From Hippasteria phrygiana (lineage: Eukaryota > Echinodermata > Asteroidea > Valvatida > Goniasteridae), in the NCBI GenBank assembly GCA_037893225.1, contig JAZGUH010000058.1, positions 1,054,001 through 1,118,000 on the forward strand: a stretch of DNA of 64,000 nucleotides, given 5' to 3'. Below, in pieces: positions 11,872 to 22,850 of this stretch (within the stretch, counting starts at the first letter, position 1; each line of letters starts with the position of its first letter). A program made the translations under genes and the position numbers. The notes beneath the pieces are model-generated. The model ran no database searches. It saw only the letters and a program-made list of their open reading frames with translations, and was not told the origin of the DNA.

Positions 11872-12229
11872 TTTAATGCGTTAATCTGTGGCTTGTATTT
11901 ACATGGTTATCACTGCATTCCGTCCTCATTTTTGTTTTAATTAAGCAGTTTCATTTGTGTAATTTACAGTTGATAGGGAGTAATGTAAATGAATTATAAC
12001 CAAAATCGCCTATATTATCAATTGTATATTTCGTTTTCGAAAAGGGAAAAAAATCTCTTTTTAACAATTATTTTTAGATCATTGCAGGTAATATTTTCCA
12101 AGATACCCACATCTGATTTAAGATGGCTTTCACTTGAGTCGCTAAATATTGCATGCAAAAATATCCCATAGATCGACCGGGAAACATTTTCTCTTTTCTC
12201 TTTGCAGTTTTATGGCGCTTTCGGGAAGA
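11872..12229. other. no gene recognised
   Basis: AT-rich sequence downstream of the potassium-channel relic. I looked here for its missing second pore exon and did not find one. Confidence 0.4.
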
Positions 12230-12673
12230 AAAAACTGACAAACAGACAAACGGGCAAACATACAAACGGACAAACAGACAGACAGAGACAAAAAGAGATA
12301 AACAGACAAACAGAGAGACAGATAGACAAACAGGCAAACAAACAAACAACAGCCAAATATACAACCGACAAACAGACAAACAAACAGACAAACGAGAACA
12401 CAAACAGCCCAACAAACAACAGACAAATAAATAGGCAAATAGACAACAAACCGACAAACAACCAAATAGACAAAAAAACAAGCAGCCCAACAACCAAACA
12501 GACAAACAACCAAACACAAGCAGACAAACAGACAAACAGGCAAATAGACAAACAGGTAAACAAGACAGGCAAACAGACCAACAGACCAACAGCCAAACAA
12601 AAAGACAGACAAACAGCCCAAGAGACAAATAGACCAACGGACAAACAGACACACAAACACACAAACAGACAAA
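12230..12673. repeat. degenerate GACAAACA-type simple repeat
   Basis: About 440 bp of GACAAACA-like units with irregular 4- and 8-base spacing. It lacks stops over long stretches on both strands, which produces spurious ORFs of 158-235 codons (Cys/Leu/Val-rich in one sense, Lys/Gln/Thr-rich in the other). It abuts the K2P-like exon at DALYYV. Confidence 0.95.
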
Positions 12674-13556
12674 CATAATACAGTGCATCGGCGAGGTCCC
12701 ATTGTTCAATATACCCAAGCAGAACGGCAGACACTTGAAGAAATATCGCATACAACACCAATATGGTGACGAGGATCACAACAGCTTTTCGCAATCGGGC
12801 GAACTTGACGCAGGTAAGTAGGAGTCCGTTGGCTTTGCCCAGAGCTTTGGTCCAATATGCCGTGAGAGAGCGGAGTATGATCCCGATGAGCCAAGCGATC
12901 AGAAGCAGCCCAATCAACCCGTAGACTATGCAGACAAACTTGCCTAGTGTTTTCTGTGGTGTGGGGTCGCCGTAGCCTTACCGAGAAAAACAAAAAACAA
13001 AGATTGGTCAACGCCTGGCTGTGCTGAAAGACGTGTTGTACTGAGGGGAAACGAATTTCTTTTATAAGAAACATATAACTTCATTTTACTTGGATAAAAT
13101 CTTAAACTACAGTTGTTGTCAAGGAGAGTTTGTCATTTCACCACATTATCGACGTAACATCTTTCCGATGCGGTATCGTCTAATTTACCTGTTGCAGAGA
13201 AGAAGAAAGAACTTGGCAAGTCCTATAGCCCTAGAAGGACGTCATATCATGGCGTCCTTCTGGAGCTTGGCAGGCCCCAGACTGTCCTCCGTTCACCATG
13301 AACTACATCCGCATGACCATCATGTAATCACTCTACTGTCAACTGCTTCCACCACACTCCGACTCTACTTACAGAATTCCTCCTCAGACACGCAGGAATG
13401 ACTCGGAGAGGCCAGTAACTCTTCCGTGGACTGGAAGAAATCCACCGCCAATAGCTTCGCTTGCGGAAATTCGGTAACCTGAAAGATGAACGCCCCAGCA
13501 AGGAGGTAGAATATAAAGAGTAAACATGCTAATAGCATCTGTTGCCACCTCTTCAT
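12673..13556 (-). pseudogene. two-pore (K2P) potassium channel, broken
   Basis: Reading leftwards from the ATG at 13556 gives TM1 (LLACLLFIFYLLAGAFIFQ), then the cap segment ending SHSCVSEEEF, as in K2P channels. An in-frame TAG at 13367-13365 follows. Channel-like sequence resumes past it (SVVEAVDSRV), shifts frame to a stretch ending VWGLPSS, and is then split by a palindrome at 13233-13261. FFSAT follows, with the expected residues before the first filter missing. After a possible intron, the exon at 12976 starts inside the glycine codon of GYGDPTP, a splice position I recall as common in K2P genes. It carries TM2 and TM3 to IEQWDLADALYYV and then runs into simple repeat before the second pore. 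K2P channels carry background K+ current in the plasma membrane; this copy cannot make a whole one. Assembly error is the main alternative for individual breaks. Confidence 0.7.
13233..13261. repeat. 29-bp palindrome inserted in the K2P pore region
   Basis: AGAAGGACG and CGTCCTTCT face each other. CTTGGCA occurs on both sides (13212-13218 and 13266-13272), suggesting an insertion with target duplication. A very similar word occurs at 21966-22005. Confidence 0.55.
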
Positions 13557-13566
13557 GTTGAAATAC

Positions 13567-14718
13567 TAGGATTCTACGCCCGTTGTCTTAATGAAGTTCC
13601 CGTCAAAGTATAGCAGACAGCCGCGGAAGTTGTCATCTGAGTGTTTATAATCGTAGCGTCCGAAGATATGACGCAACGCCCTTCTCGGCGAAGACAATGT
13701 GTTGATACACGAATAGCATTTCGTTGTACAGAAATCACGAGTTGAGATCCACTGAGTCAATAGGCAAAGCTAATACTGGCCCTGCCAAATAATCGCTATT
13801 AACTGCCAAATGAAATTGGTGGCATGACTTGGGATTAATACCGGTATGTAAGCAGCTGTTGCTGTAGGCCTATTCATGAAGAAAATCCAGAATCCGATGA
13901 ACTATCCAAGTCAGGCATATTCCACAGAAACCATATTCAGTACCATATAAACTCGCAAGCTTAACGTCATAATAGGATAACCATTATCGACCCAAGTTAT
14001 TCTATAAATCCCTGTTACCCGACAAGGCCTTGAAGCCTGCAACTGGTGTACATTTTTGTCAATCTGGCCTGGTTGTTATGCTTGCCGAAGTCTTCGAAGA
14101 ACCATGGAAGAACGTAGGGTTTTATATTGATACAACAAAGGAACCATTAATCTAGGTCTGTGTGTATTGTTGAACTTTTTTGGGGCGAGTGGGTGTGAAA
14201 GCATTCAGCCGAGAGCTACAATCCTAGACAAAACTTTTGGAACATTAACCCCCAGCCCATGCCCGCAGAGCCTCACGCGGCGGGCTTCGACCTCGCGCAG
14301 CCAGCCTATGGACATTCTACATTGCATTGCTCTTTCACCTGCCATAATTTTTGGTAGAATGAGTTCTAACTTTAACCACTCAGGGAAATACCGTGGAATT
14401 TAATGTCATTATTTTTCAAATAAAATTGTGGAAAAAACACTCGTAGACAAGTAAACAAGGAAATATTATTTTTGACCTTAACATCCGTTGTTAGCATACC
14501 CAGGTAAAACTCCGATTTGCGCTTTCTTTTTCATTTCGCCTACTCGCGTGAGAACGAAAATGTAGAAGTTGCGAAGCGTGCGTCGTTTTTTTACCTACAT
14601 TGTACCTGCAGCCACGGACGTATATAAATAATCAGCCAAAGATCGTAGAAGGGAAAGATCGGACAATCCGCTGAAAAAGGGAAACAGTAAGTAGTTGCTA
14701 ATGGGGAAGGGTGCCCTT
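13567..14718. other. upstream of the K2P relic; no other gene recognised
   Basis: A 64-codon minus-strand ORF (13760-13566) lies directly upstream of the channel ATG. It shows no family resemblance and may be old 5' UTR. The rest is unremarkable. Confidence 0.4.
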
Positions 14719-16249
14719 CTAGTGCTGGGCGATACGACGATAAAATCGCGATGATGCGATATTCGCCGCCCAAAAATCGAAATCGGCTACATGTTTTTTA
14801 AATCGAAAAATCGAGATATCGCCGACATCGTTTTTAAACCCTATTTTCCCCTATTTTCCCTTTAAAAATCGGTGATACTTTCTTTTTACTAGCAATTTCG
14901 CTAAATTTTATTTCCTTGTAAGCGAGGTTCAAGTCGAAATGACATATCATCCTTTCGAACTTTTTATTTATAGTGTAAATAAGATTAATTGACCACTTTG
15001 TGGCTCGTTGATTCGTACTGCGGGGGACGTTTTAAGAAAATCACCAAATGACATTGAACGAGCGATCCGATATTCTACAAAAATGGTGTAATTTCTATTC
15101 ATGGTAGGCAGCTAGAAAATGATAATTTTCACCGCAATTTAGACCAAATTATGACGATTGTATTGCAAAGGAGTTGTTTTCAAAACTTAAACCACTGGTG
15201 TTACCCTTTGTGTTAGCCCCAGAGTAATTTTCATAAAGTTAACCCTGAAAACTTCTCAAAATGTGGTTTCGTGTAGACTGAGCCATATTGAAATCTATGC
15301 AAATTAGTGGGCGTATCCATTTCAACCATTCATTGAGAAATGCTCCTCTGCATGCTCGCACGTGGTTCGTGCATCCTGCTGATAAGCTCTAAATATATCA
15401 GCTGGTTCACGCGGATTGAATGTTGGTATCTACACAATTCGCTGGTGGTACCCATCGATAGTCGAGTGGGCGGGCTGAACGCAACCTTGCCGTGAAAATC
15501 ACAAGAAAAATTAGAGCAAGCAGAACAAATATAACACAAAGGGGACGCATAGCTGATTAAATAAATCCATCGATTGCCGTATTTAAAGAGGAACTAAAAC
15601 CAATTTGCATTTTTCTACTTTAGTGGCTTTTCTGAGAGCTTATGCCTCCCCAAACATAACAAAGTAGGTTTGAAGAGTTTATGCATGGATTTGGCAATTT
15701 TAGAGAAGTTTTACTTTGGAGTCGCTTTCGCTCAGAATCAGAAAAGCTCGGGGTCAACCGCCTGTTTACAATCCAATCGTGTGACGTAGCTGCGTGGAGA
15801 TAGATGACGTCACTATGCGAGTGCCCATTGTGTTTGCGTGCGTGCATGTCTACTAAGTACTATGTGTTGGGTTTTGTCCTAATTTTCTTGTTCCTGGTGG
15901 TGCATTATTGCATGAACGTTGCACTGATGAGTTTGTATATATTATTATATTATCCCCCTCCCCCGAAGACCCTTCGCTGCCCGCGCCCATGGCGCCCCGA
16001 CACAAGTATTTTTTTTATCACGAATTGGTTGCAATGCCCACTAATGACAATTTTGCTGTTTAGACGCTGCCGGACACTCCAACAAACGGTAGCAATCTGT
16101 ACTCTAAACATCATCAATGACCATTTTAATACTTACTCGTGCCCTCTCCCTTTTCCGGAAAGCACCTCCAGATCGCTGCGTGATCGACTCCTGCTCCCAT
16201 CTTCAACATCGGCTTGGTCGTGGCTCATATGTTACAGCGGCAAAACAAA

Positions 16250-17200
16250 TTACGTGTGCTCGAGGCACACCACTCCCGTGCGGGTCACCGAGGCCTCCGC
16301 GCCGCTGGACGGCGGGGAAAAATTACGTGTCCCGCTGGCCGTGCCGGTCCCTTGGAAAATCGAACCCGAAGTACGACTTCGGACCGCAGCAGCGGGCGCA
16401 GGCGCCAGCCGTGCCGTCCAACTGCGGCCTGATTCCAGCGTGCTCGGGCCGATGGTGTCCGCCGGGCCGGCACGGCAGGGCCGAGCGCGGCCACCCTCCG
16501 GTACCCACAGTCGACCAAACACTGGGTGCCCAGTGTGACATGGCTGAACCCGCCATTTGACAGTGCGCAAAATCTGCCGTTCGCACCTCCCGCTGCCGGG
16601 TGCCCCGGGTCTGACGGGGCCCAGCGGAGCGCCGTACGGCGGGGTAGGAGCTCCGTCCCGCTCGCCGGACTCTGCCCAACCCGGACTCTGACGTGGATTT
16701 TCGGCCCGTCTGACTGGCCCGCAAAATCGGGTTGAAGGCCCGGAGTCCCTACCGGCACTTTTTCTCTCCCGGAACCCCGTCTTTGTACACTTTTTCTCCA
16801 TCCGGGCTCGGCCCCTCTCCTCGCCGCCCGGCACTCGACCGGGCTGCCGGGGTGCGTTTTGGCCGGCCCTCCGGACCCTCTCCCGACTGCCTGCCGGAGG
16901 TACCCTCTCCTCTCTGCGCAACGGGCGTACCGAGCCCAAGTTTTTCAGATTTCTCCACAGCAAAGGGTGCCCCTCTGTCAGTCTTTACTCTCCTTTTCTC
17001 TTCTCTACTCTCCTATTCTCTTCTCTTCTCTCCCCTACTCTACTCTCTCTTCCCTTCCTTCCTTCAACTCCCCGGCCGGCCTGCCTGCCTGCCTGCCGAA
17101 AGATTCGCCCGTCTGCGGCGCGGGGAAATCCCCTCTTCTCTCCCCCTCTTCCCTCCCTTCCTTTCTTTCCCCAACTGCCTGCCTGCCTGCCGCCTGCCGA
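16250..17200. other. GC-rich block inside the Kolobok-like element
   Basis: The composition jumps to strongly GC-rich, then to CT-rich runs (CTCTTCTCT, CCTGCCTGCC) at 16980-17190. Open frames up to 237 codons run on both strands and overlap heavily, which is expected from GC bias; none resembles a known protein. Confidence 0.6.
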
Positions 17201-17410
17201 AAGATACAATTTCATCTTCACAGTCTTTCGTAAAATGTTCCTTACATATGTAACACCATTTCGTCAGCCTAAAGTCAGATCGCGTTGTTTCCACAAACCG
17301 GACCCACTGCCGTCGTTGTTTCCCATCAACTTTGGGGAATCTTTAAAAAGATAGGTTCGGATTTTTTTCCGTATTTCTTGTGCAGCCACCTACCACACAC
17401 GTTCTCGGCA
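17200..17410 (-). pseudogene. THAP zinc-finger domain, frameshifted
   Basis: Read leftwards, CVVGGCT begins near 17401, the usual THAP N-terminus. HKKYGKKSEPIFLKIP follows in a second frame, then KVDGKQRRQWVRF, TTRSDFRLTKW and CYICKEHFTKDC in a third. That is the C2CH order of a THAP domain, including the conserved tryptophan and the final CxxH. At least two frameshifts separate the pieces. THAP domains bind DNA at transposon ends. It runs into CTGCC repeats right after the CxxH motif. Confidence 0.7.
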
Positions 17411-19127
17411 TAATACTTATTAACTTTAATACATTCGAGATCCGAATAACTCCAAAAGTAAGCTAGGAAGGCCGTGAATTCGGCAAAAAATGCCAAGAAA
17501 GTACGACCAGCTGACGACGAAAATGTCATAAAACACACGTGGATGATAGTACCAACACGCTGCAGACGTGATGGCTGCACGGCTGGGTAAGCGCACACAC
17601 GTCATAAGGTCATATGCATACATTTGCATCCCTAATGACCTTTTCAGGAATTGAGACCAAACGCTCACTCCAAGGGGCAATTTTAGTCCATTTTTTTTCA
17701 ATGAAATAAATTTTAATCGTTCTTTACCAATTTGTATTCGGTTAGAAGAATATACAAGCTATAAGAAAAGCCAATAAAGTGGAAAAATGCAAATTGGTTT
17801 TAGTTCCTCTTTAACGTCGAGCAAGGAGAATATTGTTTACCCTTCCGTGGCTGAATTTAACGGAAGGATGGATTATTGTATCCTTTGCTTGGAATATTAA
17901 TGCTCACCTGTTCCGACAAGCTATACATGTAGGCCTATGCTTTAAAAATCAGTATACTCATTACAATGTCAGTATTCATTCGCCCTGAAAGAAAAGTACG
18001 TCTGAAATAAAATATTCTGCACCGTCCCCTAGAACTGAAACATTATGAAGTGATTGACAGCTCAACTTTTGCGAGGTATACAATTATGTATACATTGTAA
18101 TACCATGTAACAAAATGTATACAATGGGTTCAGCTCCAGAGTTTCTTTGTGTAGGGCGCCCTGGACTGCAAAGCCTGCGAAAATAAAACAACAAATATTC
18201 CATGCCAACCACACGTGGCATCTGGAGAGTACTTATCCAGCGGGCACTGGGTGATGGAGAGATCGAAATATTGCACAAATCCAGCCATGTGGTGCTCGCC
18301 TACCATCATTTCAAAGTCATCCTGAATGTTTCATTAACAATATTAAAAATCGTCTGTATTAAAAGGGGAACAAGGTCACATCGAACATACCGATTAATAA
18401 CGTACAGTAGCCTACTTCTATTTTCTCTTCTGACGAAATCTTGTGGTTAAAAACTCTAGAAGTTTTAGGGAACATTTTGTTTCGGTTCGGGATCATTCTT
18501 TTAAAATGCTAATTCAATTAAAGAAATTACATGTGATTCAACAACTCGCAGAAAAATATAAATAGGGGAGAAAACTATTTTTTCCGGTGTAAAGTCTAAG
18601 TTTATAATAATGGACAAGCTGTCAGTAAATCTAAAGTATACAATCAGCGTACTCCGCACTTCATTGTAATAAGTAATTTCATTTACATGCAAATTAGCCA
18701 GCCAAGCTCTGGCCATTTGAAGCGCGATATGTGGGCAAGGGAAACCACCCCCCCCCCCCCCCCCCCTCCACCCTTGTGTCGGTAATTGTGTTCCCCGAAT
18801 CTCAGGAATTCCTTTAAGAAATCTAGGGGGATATGTTAGGTAACAATAGTCTGGAGTGTATAGGGTAATAGGCTAGTGGCGGTAACAAAGAAAAGGCTTT
18901 GATCCAGATATCCGCAGAAAAAGCTTAGACTACGCTGTTTCTCAATATTGATGGTTGGCCTAAGAACGGCCTCAAACAATGACTGGCGACAAACACGTCC
19001 GGCGATTATGTAGAATGAACAAACTTTTTAATCATGCTGAAATTTGTTTACGATTTTATCGCCATATCGGCGATATCGCGAGGGGAAAAAAATCGACTAC
19101 AAAAAAAGTCAATATCGTCAGCCCTAG

Positions 19128-20297
19128 GCCACTGCCCTCTACCTTTGGTTGGTAAAACTTGCTGTTCTTCGCAATAAAGAAAAACGAAGACATGCTCCGC
19201 ACTGAATTAATTGCACTAAATAACACCTCCAACAAGATTTGGCAAGGATTGGTCTTAACATTACATATATGTTTCTCCCTCTTTTTCTTTCTTTCTTTCT
19301 TTCGTTATTTCTTCATTTATTTATTAATTCTGAATTTCTGATATTCAATTGTGGAGAACCACCGTTTGCACTTATTAAAACAAATATAACTGTACATATG
19401 GCACAAAACTAAATTATTTCTCGGAGAAATTGATAATTAAAAAGTACTTCCAAAAAAAAAAAATTATTTACTATATTTATTTATTTATTGCAATTTTATT
19501 CATCTTCAATGATATAATAAAAAACAGATTTTGTTTTCAAAATCATATTACTGGGTGTGTCTTAATTTGTTACTGACTGTCTGAAGTAGCAGTTATGAGT
19601 ATTGCTAGTGAAACCATTGACACTTCTCGAGTGGAGCAAAGTTTGATTTCATTTATTTTTAAGATGCTTCATTTACCTCAATTAAATCGTTCAAGTACAA
19701 CATGACTGTTACTTTATCATTAAAAAAACCAACTGAACTATGGATACTTCCCGTTACAACAAAGATGTGTTTTTCTTTTTATACATAAAAAAGAATTTCC
19801 AGCCATAAGGAATGAATACAATCTGAAACCTGCCAACTGGAAAGCAATATTTCAACATTTCAATCTGGTTTTCACATGTGAAAAAAACTTCAGTCCATAA
19901 TTGACTGCGTATTGGCCCGTCTCATCGCTTTAATAAATGACATTGTACAAATGTATTTCCTAATTTATCAATATCACTAAATCATGTCACTAAAAACTAC
20001 ATGTATTATAATGGAGGTACCTTCGTGATATTATTTATCCATCAACTTATTCCTTTATTTGTCTCTTCATTTCTTAATTTTGTCATCTTTTTGAAGTTTT
20101 TTCTTTATCAATGAAAATCCCACTTGCATCATTACACCCGATTATGGATTCACTGCAGCCGCAAGCACGCGTTTACCTATCAAACGCTAGGGGCGCCCTT
20201 ACCCATAGTCGAAAAATAATGACGTCATATAGCGTTTTATCGGGCGCTGTGCAAAAAGATACCCTATAGTGTCCGATCTTCCTCGTATATCTTTGGC
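19128..20297. other. no gene recognised
   Basis: AT-rich, with short TTTCTTTC and TTTATTTA runs. I see no exon or bounded repeat. Confidence 0.4.
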
Positions 20298-20422
20298 AAT
20301 AGAGTACCGAAATGATGACGTCAATCAATGCAATGTTTAAAACCAGAATAGGCCTACATTCTAAACTGCATGTGTTTGGAACCAGTTGCCACGGCAACTG
20401 ACGTCAGACTCCGGTACTCTAT
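20298..20422 (+). repeat. CRE-bearing palindromic MITE, copy 2
   Basis: Same family as 937-1055, inverted, with both TGACGTCA palindromes intact. It ends about 460 bp before the candidate first exon at 20881. Confidence 0.8.
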
Positions 20423-20880
20423 AGCGGCTTCCCAAGGTCATCCCGGCTCAAAATGTTGAAGCAATACAAAGATCATGCAAATTCACACCGATCGAGGGCC
20501 GCGCGAACAAGCTTATTCACAGGAACTTAAAAGCCGGACAAGCGTAAAACTTCCTTTGCAACTCTGCACCGTTTATAGTTTGCTCAAAATAAAGGGCCAC
20601 TGACCTTTGTACTTCCTCTTGCACACACTCTCTTGTGTTGCTATGATTGATTCAAACACAATGGTAATGCACGGGTGCGCTTGAAAATTGGGTTCGCAAA
20701 AGACCAACACACGAAACAGCGCCCAGGTACAATAGGATCGAATTTTAACTGTGGAGTTCGCACATCTCGGTGGACACATGTTTGTGCTCTGTAAGCTTAT
20801 TGGCAATGTTGTAAAATAGTTACCCCTCTTACACGCGCGTTTGTAAGGCGCAAGGGCTGGGGATACTCCAATCTGCACTC
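20423..20880 (+). promoter_or_regulatory. candidate promoter and 5' UTR region
   Basis: This interval leads into the candidate exon at 20881. It contains GC-rich patches near 20490 and 20830 but no clear TATA box. The promoter role is inferred only from position. Confidence 0.25.
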
Positions 20881-21090
20881 ATGCCCCCCATGGGCAACAG
20901 CGCGTCCGCCAACAAGAAGAGGAAGCAGCAACAGAGAGCCAAGTCACCCCAGGAGAAATCCACGCCTGCTTCAGGACCACAGACACCGCCCAGCCAGCCC
21001 ACGAGTCATCAGCCTCCACCTGCCAGCCAATCACCGAGTACCAAAATGGCGGCCCGCAGTGGACAGCATTCTGCAGAGGAAGCCGAAAAG
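20881..21090 (+). CDS. candidate first exon, MGNSAS N-terminus
   Basis: From ATG 20881 the frame is open for 70 codons and ends at AAAAG|GTATCT, a plausible donor in phase 0. A second ATG at 20890 gives MGNSASANKKRKQQQ, a good N-myristoylation signal (MGxxxS) followed by a basic cluster, as in membrane-anchored signalling proteins. The rest is Pro/Ser/Gln-rich and low-complexity (TPPSQPTSHQPPP), ending in HSAEEAEK. Codon usage looks coding and both strands around it are free of repeats. I do not recognise the family and find no second exon, so it may be a real N-terminal exon of a gene with long introns or a chance ORF. Confidence 0.45.
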
Positions 21091-21360
21091 GTATCTGATA
21101 ACTAAATTTGATTCTTTTTAATTTTACAATTGCGTGTGGATTTGATCAGCTTGGACTTTTTATACTGAATACCGTTTTTCATTTCTATTCAGGGTTTGTG
21201 TTCTTGAGCAAGACGCTCTACTGTGCCAATGGTGTCGATTTCATAGCCCGACAATATTGCAATCGCTCCCTGTGTTTTCCATAATTTGAAAGCAGATATC
21301 AAAAAAATGGGTTTATGACTTCTGACAAGCACCTCCGAACAAAGAAAACTGACAATTTGG

Positions 21361-21470
21361 AATAAGGCCAACAGCTCAGTAGAGCGCTGGTACGGTATTC
21401 CGGAGGTCGCAGGTTCGAATCCCGCTCCTGCCAGTTTTCTTTGTTCCCTTTGAAAAAATATTAATGCACA
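21361..21470 (+). repeat. tRNA-derived SINE
   Basis: AGCTCAGTAGAGCGCTGG (A box) and GGTTCGAATCC (B box) lie at tRNA spacing, followed by CCGCTCCTGCCAG and a T-rich tail. Acceptor pairing is weak and the base at the U33 position is C, arguing against a functional tRNA. The 3' part recurs at 4081-4120. Confidence 0.7.
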
Positions 21471-21630
21471 ATATAAAAGGTAAGTGGAGGGGCACATTGC
21501 AAGTAATGGGGGGAATTTCTCGCGGATCGCCGGCCACGCCCGTGATTACTTTTGCTTCTGTTGTATTGTATTTGAACAGCGTTTTTCCACAATTTGATAG
21601 CCCATTTGCAAGAATATAGATCAATTTAAT

Positions 21631-21700
21631 TTAACCCTAACCCCCCAGGGTGCATGCAAAATTATATTAAAATTGAAGGATTTGGGACTGTTGGGGTTAA
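21631..21700 (+). repeat. 70-bp TTAA MITE (family F), copy 1
   Basis: TTAACCCTAACCCCC at one end and GGGGTTAA at the other. Related copies occur at 37739-37812 (inverted), 41725-41787 and 42172-42243. Confidence 0.7.
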
Positions 21701-21965
21701 TGATTATGGAAATGAACTTGCTTCTGCCTGTCTTTGAAAGTGTACAACATAGATTTTTATATTAACAGGGGGATGTTCCCTGCTCGGTATTTTGAGTTGC
21801 TGTGGTACTGTATTTTTAAGTTGTGAATATCAAACGAACGTTTGAATGTGCAAACAGTTTGCATTCAACAGTGACAAACAATGTGACAATAAAAGCAAGA
21901 CTTTATCTACTAGATGGTTAAAACAATCCAAAATGTCGAGTACAGTGGCCCGATCAGGCACTATT

Positions 21966-22005
21966 ACTAGCCCTATAGAAGGACGCCATGATATGGCGTC
22001 TTAGC
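21966..22005. repeat. short palindromic word shared with 13233-13261
   Basis: AGCCCTATAGAAGGACG then CCATGATATGGCGTC matches the palindrome that splits the K2P relic, suggesting a small dispersed element. Confidence 0.5.
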
Positions 22006-22629
22006 GCACGAAACTGCACAGCAGGTCTATGCTAGAAATTGAGGTAAAAAAATCAGTTTACCTGCAAGAATATTCTTGGCATCATCTCTGCCAACAGTTC
22101 AACAGTCTATTTATTTGATTTATTGATTGATTGATCGATCGATTTATTTAATTAATTAATTCTTTCTGGTAATGAAACCAAGGATTCCTCAAAAGCGCAT
22201 ATCGCACTGTAGCCCGAAGGGTTAAGGCCTGAAGAAACCTGTAGGGAGACGACGAAGAAATTTCAGTTTTAGAGTCCATCTTTCCCGAAGGGTAGAAAAA
22301 AAGAGTCCATCTTTCCCAAAGGGTAGAAATATTCCTCCAACAATCTTAAGAAAAGGAGATATTGACTCAAAATCGTCTCCACGCGACGCTGACTTCACAA
22401 ACAAGAGCAAGAGGAGCAATAAGCTCAGCGGCGCGATGCATTGTGAGTATTGTCAAAGGTCACGAGAGATAATCAATGTAGGTTGTCACGGGTTACGCGC
22501 GCAATACGTGTACGGACGTGTGGGAAAACTAACGACTATACGGCGATTTTTTGCATTTTTAAAAATGTAAATGAATAAATTCCATCCCAATTCAACATGC
22601 TAAAAAGTCCACGTAAGGGCAACACAGTT
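22006..22629. other. no gene recognised
   Basis: Includes a GATT/TTTA-rich patch near 22110-22160 and a duplicated 22-base word around 22276 and 22305. I found no exon continuing the THAP-like fragment to its right. Confidence 0.35.
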
Positions 22630-22850
22630 CTGGTATCCTTTCTGTTTATGAGCTTGTTCCACCTCCTTCGGGCCTCTGGATCCCTTGCTTCAGTAGAAAA
22701 TGGGAACAGATGAAAAGGGGGCGGGCAGTCGCAAGCATCCAAACCGTTACGATTCTTGTGCTTGATGCAATCACCCTGCTTCCACCTTTCAATATGGAAA
22801 GTGCCATTGCCACAGTAACTGCACAGAGCCTCATGGCGATGAACAAAACT
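22630..22850 (-). pseudogene. THAP-like zinc-finger exon or fragment
   Basis: After a T-rich tract and AG near 22850, one minus-strand frame reads HEALCSYCGNGTFH, WKQGDCIKHKN, then ACDCPPPFHLFPFS and DPEARRRWNKLINRKD. The PPFxLFPF block followed by DPExRxRW and NRKD is characteristic of a THAP subfamily seen in invertebrate and transposon-linked proteins. The continuation (WxP...C..HF) is absent; after RKD the frame reads unrelated residues to a stop. It could be one exon of a split gene or an isolated relic. THAP domains bind DNA through a C2CH zinc centre. Confidence 0.5.

Larger units (their letters stand above)
15587..17810 (-). mobile_element. Kolobok-like TTAA element with THAP remnant
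   Basis: TTAA at 15583-15586 and at 17811-17814 flank inverted repeats of about 47 bp starting AGAGGAACTAAAACCA. The arms differ at only two positions over that length. TTAA duplications, 5'-purine ends and a THAP domain together match the Kolobok superfamily. The transposase core is not recognisable and a 0.9-kb GC-rich block occupies much of the interior, so this is a non-autonomous or gutted copy. Confidence 0.75.
14719..19127. mobile_element. hAT-like element, 4.4 kb, host of a nested element
   Basis: The left end reads CTAGTGCTGGGCGATACG and the right end is the inverse of CTAGGGCTGACGATATTG. Both have AT-rich subterminal ATCG-rich sequence typical of hAT ends. TGCCCT lies just outside the left end and 6 bases beyond the right, so the target duplication is unclear. 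No hAT transposase ORF remains. The element at 15587-17810 is nested inside. Confidence 0.6.

Noticed and set aside
12074..12917. ORFs of 158-235 codons rich in Cys/Leu/Val or Lys/Gln/Thr
   Set aside because: They come from the GACAAACA-type simple repeat; only the N-terminal part of the 235-codon frame is real (K2P relic).
13365..13374. Donor TCT|GTAAGT as a true K2P exon end
   Set aside because: Channel-like residues (SVVEAVDSRV) continue directly past it, so a read-through coding exon with a later stop mutation fits better, though splicing cannot be excluded.
16117..16963. GC-rich ORFs up to 244 codons on both strands
   Set aside because: Overlapping open frames are expected from GC bias; none shows domain signatures.
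21361..21433. Possible functional tRNA gene
   Set aside because: A and B boxes are present but the acceptor stem is poor, the U33 position is C, and the 3' sequence belongs to a dispersed SINE.
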